Shown here: in pieces, positions 61,202 to 64,000 of the stretch | How positions within the stretch are numbered: position 1 is the first letter of the stretch | Layout of the letters: each line of letters opens with the position of its first letter | Origin: Proteiniclasticum sediminis | Lineage (GTDB): Bacteria > Bacillota > Clostridia > Clostridiales > Clostridiaceae | Direction of reading: 5' to 3' | Assembly: GCF_018128025.1 (NCBI RefSeq) | Contig: NZ_JAGSCS010000005.1 | Span: 99,984-163,983, forward strand | DNA length: 64,000 nt | The notes under the pieces: generated by a model | Database searches by the model: none | Told to the model about the DNA's origin: nothing | The model's input: only the letters and a program-made list of their open reading frames with translations | Position numbers and translations under genes: made by a program

Positions 61202-62137
61202 TCATGTCAGAAAGGGGAACAGGAGCAGAATGATGGCCAAGATGATCATGAATCCCCCTGTGGCCAGGGAGGAGTGATTCACCACCTGGGCGGAGATGTT
61301 GTTCTTGATGACATCGTAGGACAGCATGAAGGGAATGGAGGCCAGGATAAAGATGAGAAAGAGCAGCGTGGTGATGCGAGGGTCTCCGTACCCAAAGGCA
61401 AAGAGCTGGAGTCCCTGGGGGATGATCCCCGGGATGAAGGCGGATTTCAGTCCTGTGATGAAGAGGAAGTCCGAATCCGCATACCGAATTCGCAAGAAGA
61501 TGGGGAGGTACTTGTGGAATACGGAAAACTGCTTCACCCCCATCATGTAGAGTCCCAGGAACACCATGACCGCCCCACAGAAGATCTGGACGACGGGGTA
61601 AAGCGGGCCCATAACGCGAAGGAGGGATCCCAGGGCACCCCAGAAGAAGCCCAGGGCAGTGAAGGCGGTGACCCGGCCTAAGATGAAAAGGATGGACCGG
61701 GAGGTTCGAAGATCCGTGAAGAGCTTCTGGGAAATATTGGACAAGTCCCGAAACTCCTGATTATAGCGGATCCGGTAGAAGGGACTGAAGATGCCGCAGA
61801 CGGCAGCCACCACCAGGATGATGATCTCCTGTCCACCCACATGGAGGTAATTATTATTCAGTAGGAACAGAAGGAGAAACAAAGCCAGAATCACAAGATA
61901 GGAAATAAACCCGAATTCTGCGCCTTCTTTGAGTTTCATGCTCTGATGGCGGAGAACCTGGTTGATCTCCTCTTCACTGCATAAATCATCATCAAAGGTG
62001 ACGTTGAAGCTCTTGGCATCATCGTTGAATTTGCACTGCAGCACCCCGGGGAGCTCATTGACTTTCTCCGTGACTTTCTTCTGCTGATTGTTATTAAGAT
62101 GGCTGCCCACGGCGAAACGGGATACAATGATATTCAT
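61202..62137 (-). CDS. Membrane protein: HMA-like domain fused to DsbD/SafE-like transmembrane domain
   Basis: A 311-residue protein. Residues 1-65 look like a ferredoxin-like HMA domain (alternating strand-helix pattern, VNELPGVLQCKFNDDAKSF), but the metal-binding C-x-x-C is absent and only single cysteines remain. After this come about seven hydrophobic helices with small-residue and Pro-rich kinks (LGFFWGALGSL, GLKSAFIPGIIPQGLQLF) as in DsbD_2 / sulfite-exporter / UreH-like transmembrane domains. Related fusions take part in metal or redox handling in the envelope. No substrate can be read from this sequence. AGAGGAAG lies before the ATG. Confidence 0.7.
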   Translation of the reverse strand: MNIIVSRFAVGSHLNNNQQKKVTEKVNELPGVLQCKFNDDAKSFNVTFDDDLCSEEEINQVLRHQSMKLKEGAEFGFISYLVILALFLLLFLLNNNYLHVGGQEIIILVVAAVCGIFSPFYRIRYNQEFRDLSNISQKLFTDLRTSRSILFILGRVTAFTALGFFWGALGSLLRVMGPLYPVVQIFCGAVMVFLGLYMMGVKQFSVFHKYLPIFLRIRYADSDFLFITGLKSAFIPGIIPQGLQLFAFGYGDPRITTLLFLIFILASIPFMLSYDVIKNNISAQVVNHSSLATGGFMIILAIILLLFPFLT

Positions 62138-62210
62138 GGGTCTTCCTCTCTGTCCGGATGATTCCGGAGTATTTTCATTCAGTGTATTGCGTTTTTATTG
62201 TTCGAACTTT

Positions 62211-62219
62211 ATTATAACA
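62211..62219 (-). promoter_or_regulatory. Extended -10 promoter of the HMA/DsbD-like gene
   Basis: Minus-strand TG-T-TATAAT with a weak GGTTCA 17 bp upstream. The leader of about 70 nt contains TCCGGA-TGAT-TCCGGA (62153-62168). Nothing else is supported in 62220-62428. Confidence 0.6.
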
Positions 62220-62428
62220 AAGAAATCTTCCTTTGAACCAAAAGAGTCGGGAATTTCACGATATGCAATTATTATATCACTAAGCTGCTAAATCATAAAC
62301 TGCTGATATTACCCCATGGGATTGCGGGTAAAGACCCAATGGCCATGGGGCTGAAGACGAGGCGCAGAAACAGGGGGTTTCGGGAAGAATTGTACGAAGA
62401 AAAAACAAAATTTCCGTGAAGATTTTCC

Positions 62429-62457
62429 TTGACTTCAAATCCTGGAGAAGATAGAAT
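62429..62457 (+). promoter_or_regulatory. Promoter of tRNA-Leu(GAG)
   Basis: TTGACT (62429-62434), a 17-bp spacer and TAGAAT (62452-62457), 20 bp before the tRNA. Confidence 0.8.
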
Positions 62458-62477
62458 AATACATGTGGTTAAGACAG

Positions 62478-62564
62478 GCAGATGTGGCGGAATCGGCAGA
62501 CGCACTATCTTGAGGGGGTAGCGGGCAAATGCTCGTATGGGTTCAAGTCCCATCATCTGCACCA
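62478..62564 (+). tRNA. tRNA-Leu (anticodon GAG)
   Basis: Acceptor GCAGATG/CATCTGC, D-arm GGCGGAATCGGCAGAC, anticodon loop TTGAGGG (anticodon GAG) on a 5-bp stem, class II variable arm, T-arm GGGTTCAAGTCCC and encoded CCA at 62562-62564. It decodes CUC and CUU. Confidence 0.95.
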
Positions 62565-62572
62565 TAAGAGAG

Positions 62573-62606
62573 ACAGGAATTGATGATGAATCAGTTCCTG
62601 TTTTTT
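62573..62606 (+). terminator. Terminator of tRNA-Leu(GAG)
   Basis: The stem ACAGGAATTGA/TCAGTTCCTGT (one T-G pair) with a 7-base loop is followed by TTTTTT. Confidence 0.9.
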
Positions 62607-62738
62607 CGTGCGCAAAATTTTATGTACGGTTTCTACCCCCTTCGGAATTTCTCTCCCAGGATGTATAATGCAGGTAAGAAAGAACCCCGATGGTTCTTTG
62701 GGGTTAATGCCTTTGTGATGTGAGAGGAGGAAAATGCC

Positions 62739-63740
62739 ATGATTCTGGAAAGGGGCAAGATTGAACATGCCCTGAAAACACAAAATCCCTTTGTCATCGC
62801 CATGTACCATCTGGATGATTTCCCGGAAGGGAACGGCCACCTAGGACCTGTGATTCATCCTTTGGAGGCGGCGGAAAACACCAATGCCTGGCGCATGTAC
62901 TACGGACGCTATGTTCCGGGGTTCCCCGCCCATCCCCACCGGGGATTTGAGACGGTGACCGTGGTGGTGGAGGGTACTGTGGACCACACCGATGGCATGG
63001 GTTCCCAGGGACGCTATGCCGATGGCGATGTGCAGTGGATGACGGCGGGAAAAGGCTTGCAGCATGCCGAGATGTTCCCTCTGCGAAAAACCGACGCCCG
63101 AAATCCTTTGGAGCTTTTCCAGATCTGGCTCAGCCTGGACCGTCAGCACCGCATGGTGGAACCGGCATACAAGATGCTGTGGGATGAGGATATCCCCAAA
63201 ATCGAGCTGATGGATGAGGCGGGAAAGGCCGTGAAGGTGACCCTCATTGCAGGAGAAGCCCATGGCGCCAAGGCGCCAGAGCCCACACCCCATTCCTGGG
63301 CTCACGATCCCGCCCATCATCTGTCCATTCAGCTCCTGGAGCTTTCCCCCGGCGCCGTCCATGTCCTTCCTGGCGGAGTAGATCCCCTCAGCCGGTCGCT
63401 CTACTTTTATGCCGGAGATACCTTGGCCATCGAGGGGGAAGTTTTTGAAGGAAAATCCTATGCTTTTGTGGAGGGGAATGTCCCCACAAAGCTCCAAAAC
63501 CTGGGCTCTTCGTCCGTAAAAGTCCTGCTCCTGGAAGCCGATCCCATTCCCGAGCCCATCGTGGCCTATGGCCCCTTTGTCATGTCCTCCATGGAGGAGA
63601 TCAAGGAAGCCTACCGGGATTACCAGGCCACGCAGTTTGGCGGCTGGCCCTTCCCGGAGACCGAGGTCTATTATCCCATGGAACAGGAGCGCTTTGCCCG
63701 GCATGCCGATGGCACCTTGGAATATCCTCCAAGTAAGTAG
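62739..63740 (+). CDS. Pirin-family protein (YhhW-like)
   Basis: A 333-residue bicupin. The N-terminal cupin carries the pirin motif PAHPHRGFETVT and GKGLQHAEM, giving the metal-binding His, His, His and Glu set. The C-terminal cupin is also present. Some pirins oxidise quercetin and others regulate enzymes, so the role here is open. GAGGAGGAAAA precedes the ATG. TATAAT at 62664-62669 with TTCGGA 17 bp upstream is a plausible promoter. Monocistronic. Confidence 0.92.
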   Translation: MILERGKIEHALKTQNPFVIAMYHLDDFPEGNGHLGPVIHPLEAAENTNAWRMYYGRYVPGFPAHPHRGFETVTVVVEGTVDHTDGMGSQGRYADGDVQWMTAGKGLQHAEMFPLRKTDARNPLELFQIWLSLDRQHRMVEPAYKMLWDEDIPKIELMDEAGKAVKVTLIAGEAHGAKAPEPTPHSWAHDPAHHLSIQLLELSPGAVHVLPGGVDPLSRSLYFYAGDTLAIEGEVFEGKSYAFVEGNVPTKLQNLGSSSVKVLLLEADPIPEPIVAYGPFVMSSMEEIKEAYRDYQATQFGGWPFPETEVYYPMEQERFARHADGTLEYPPSK

Positions 63741-63908
63741 AAAGTGCGGGCAGCGGTCTTCCCCGAGAACCTTCTTTCGGGCATCCGGGGGGAGAAGGCC
63801 TAAGGCGCTGATCCAGGGATCCCAAGGGCGTCAGCCTTTTTCTGGGAACGATGCCAAGAGCGTGGTATAATCCCGACTTTGACAGTTTCTTTAAGACATC
63901 TGAGACGA

Positions 63909-63942
63909 AACCCCTGATATCCCAAAGAAAATCAGGGGTTTT
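63909..63942. terminator. Terminator downstream of the pirin gene
   Basis: A 10-bp stem AACCCCTGAT/ATCAGGGGTT (63909-63918, 63931-63940) followed by T-rich sequence. It lies about 170 bp after the pirin stop; nothing convincing is encoded in between. Confidence 0.8.
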
Positions 63943-63955
63943 CTTATTATTTCTC

Positions 63956-63984
63956 TTGTTGTATACGGTTGTATATGGTATAAT
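63956..63984 (+). promoter_or_regulatory. Promoter with GTTGTATA repeat at the right edge
   Basis: TTGTTG (63956-63961), a 17-bp spacer and a perfect TATAAT (63979-63984). The spacer contains two GTTGTATA copies 10 bp apart (63959-63966 and 63969-63976), a likely regulator site. The gene it drives starts beyond the window. Confidence 0.6.
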
Positions 63985-64000
63985 AAGGTATGTTTGTAAA

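Noticed and set aside
62293-62565. Minus-strand frame of 90 codons beginning MVQMMGLEPIRA
   Set aside because: It is antisense to tRNA-Leu(GAG) and its terminator region. The opening is the well-known false translation of a tRNA-Leu 3' end.

Overview
The window looks like a stretch of a Bacillota (Firmicutes) chromosome, probably a fermentative, saccharolytic, Clostridia-like anaerobe. The evidence is strong Gram-positive ribosome-binding sites, lipoprotein and LPxTG signals, LacI/CcpA-type operators, a PRD-type mannitol regulator, a clostridial-style single-cluster ferredoxin, and compact operons closed by intrinsic terminators. The DNA is moderately GC-rich except for a low-GC island near 50.0-51.7 kb. 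No rRNA, CRISPR array, transposase or phage gene was seen. I cannot name the genus.

Layout: 1-3.1 kb is the end of a mannitol PTS operon (mtlR partial, mtlF, mtlD). It is followed by nagB, a PHP phosphoesterase, and a divergent sortase-anchored 5'-nucleotidase built from two full tandem copies. 8.3-14.4 kb (minus) is a two-gene operon: a 1612-residue multidomain protein (HD hydrolase, long helical region, nucleotidyltransferase, possible acyltransferase fold, phosphoribosyltransferase-like motif) followed by a lactate/malate-dehydrogenase-like protein. This is the least understood and most interesting system here. 14.7-17.6 kb has a small membrane protein, a DUF4097-like protein, a ferredoxin and an O-antigen-ligase-like protein. 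18.0-24.9 kb is a giant secreted protein whose Ig-like repeats are nested at 105, 210 and 420 residues with no length drift. 25-30.7 kb has an orphan PTS EIIB, the editing deacylase ybaK, and an XRE-cupin regulator with a polyamine ABC transporter (potABCD) behind paired inverted-repeat operators.

31.4-48.5 kb is a complete maltodextrin/starch locus: GH31 glucosidase, malQ, glycogen/maltodextrin phosphorylase, binding lipoprotein, a small membrane protein, an unusual MalF with a long coiled-coil front end, MalG, MsmX-type ATPase, MalR, a cytoplasmic GH13 enzyme and a surface GH13 lipoprotein. A type I pullulanase lies separately at 59-61 kb. LacI/cre-like operators precede both the glucosidase and the binding-protein transcription units. 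Together these genes would cut alpha-glucans outside the cell, import the maltodextrins and degrade them inside.

48.5-64 kb is mostly housekeeping: PAP2 phosphatase, GNAT, a low-GC AAA/DUF4143 ATPase, tRNA-Leu(CAA), glutaminase, aroC-polA-coaE and a lytic transglycosylase, a YczE-like membrane protein, pullulanase, an HMA/DsbD-like membrane protein, tRNA-Leu(GAG), a pirin, and at the right edge a promoter for a gene outside the window.
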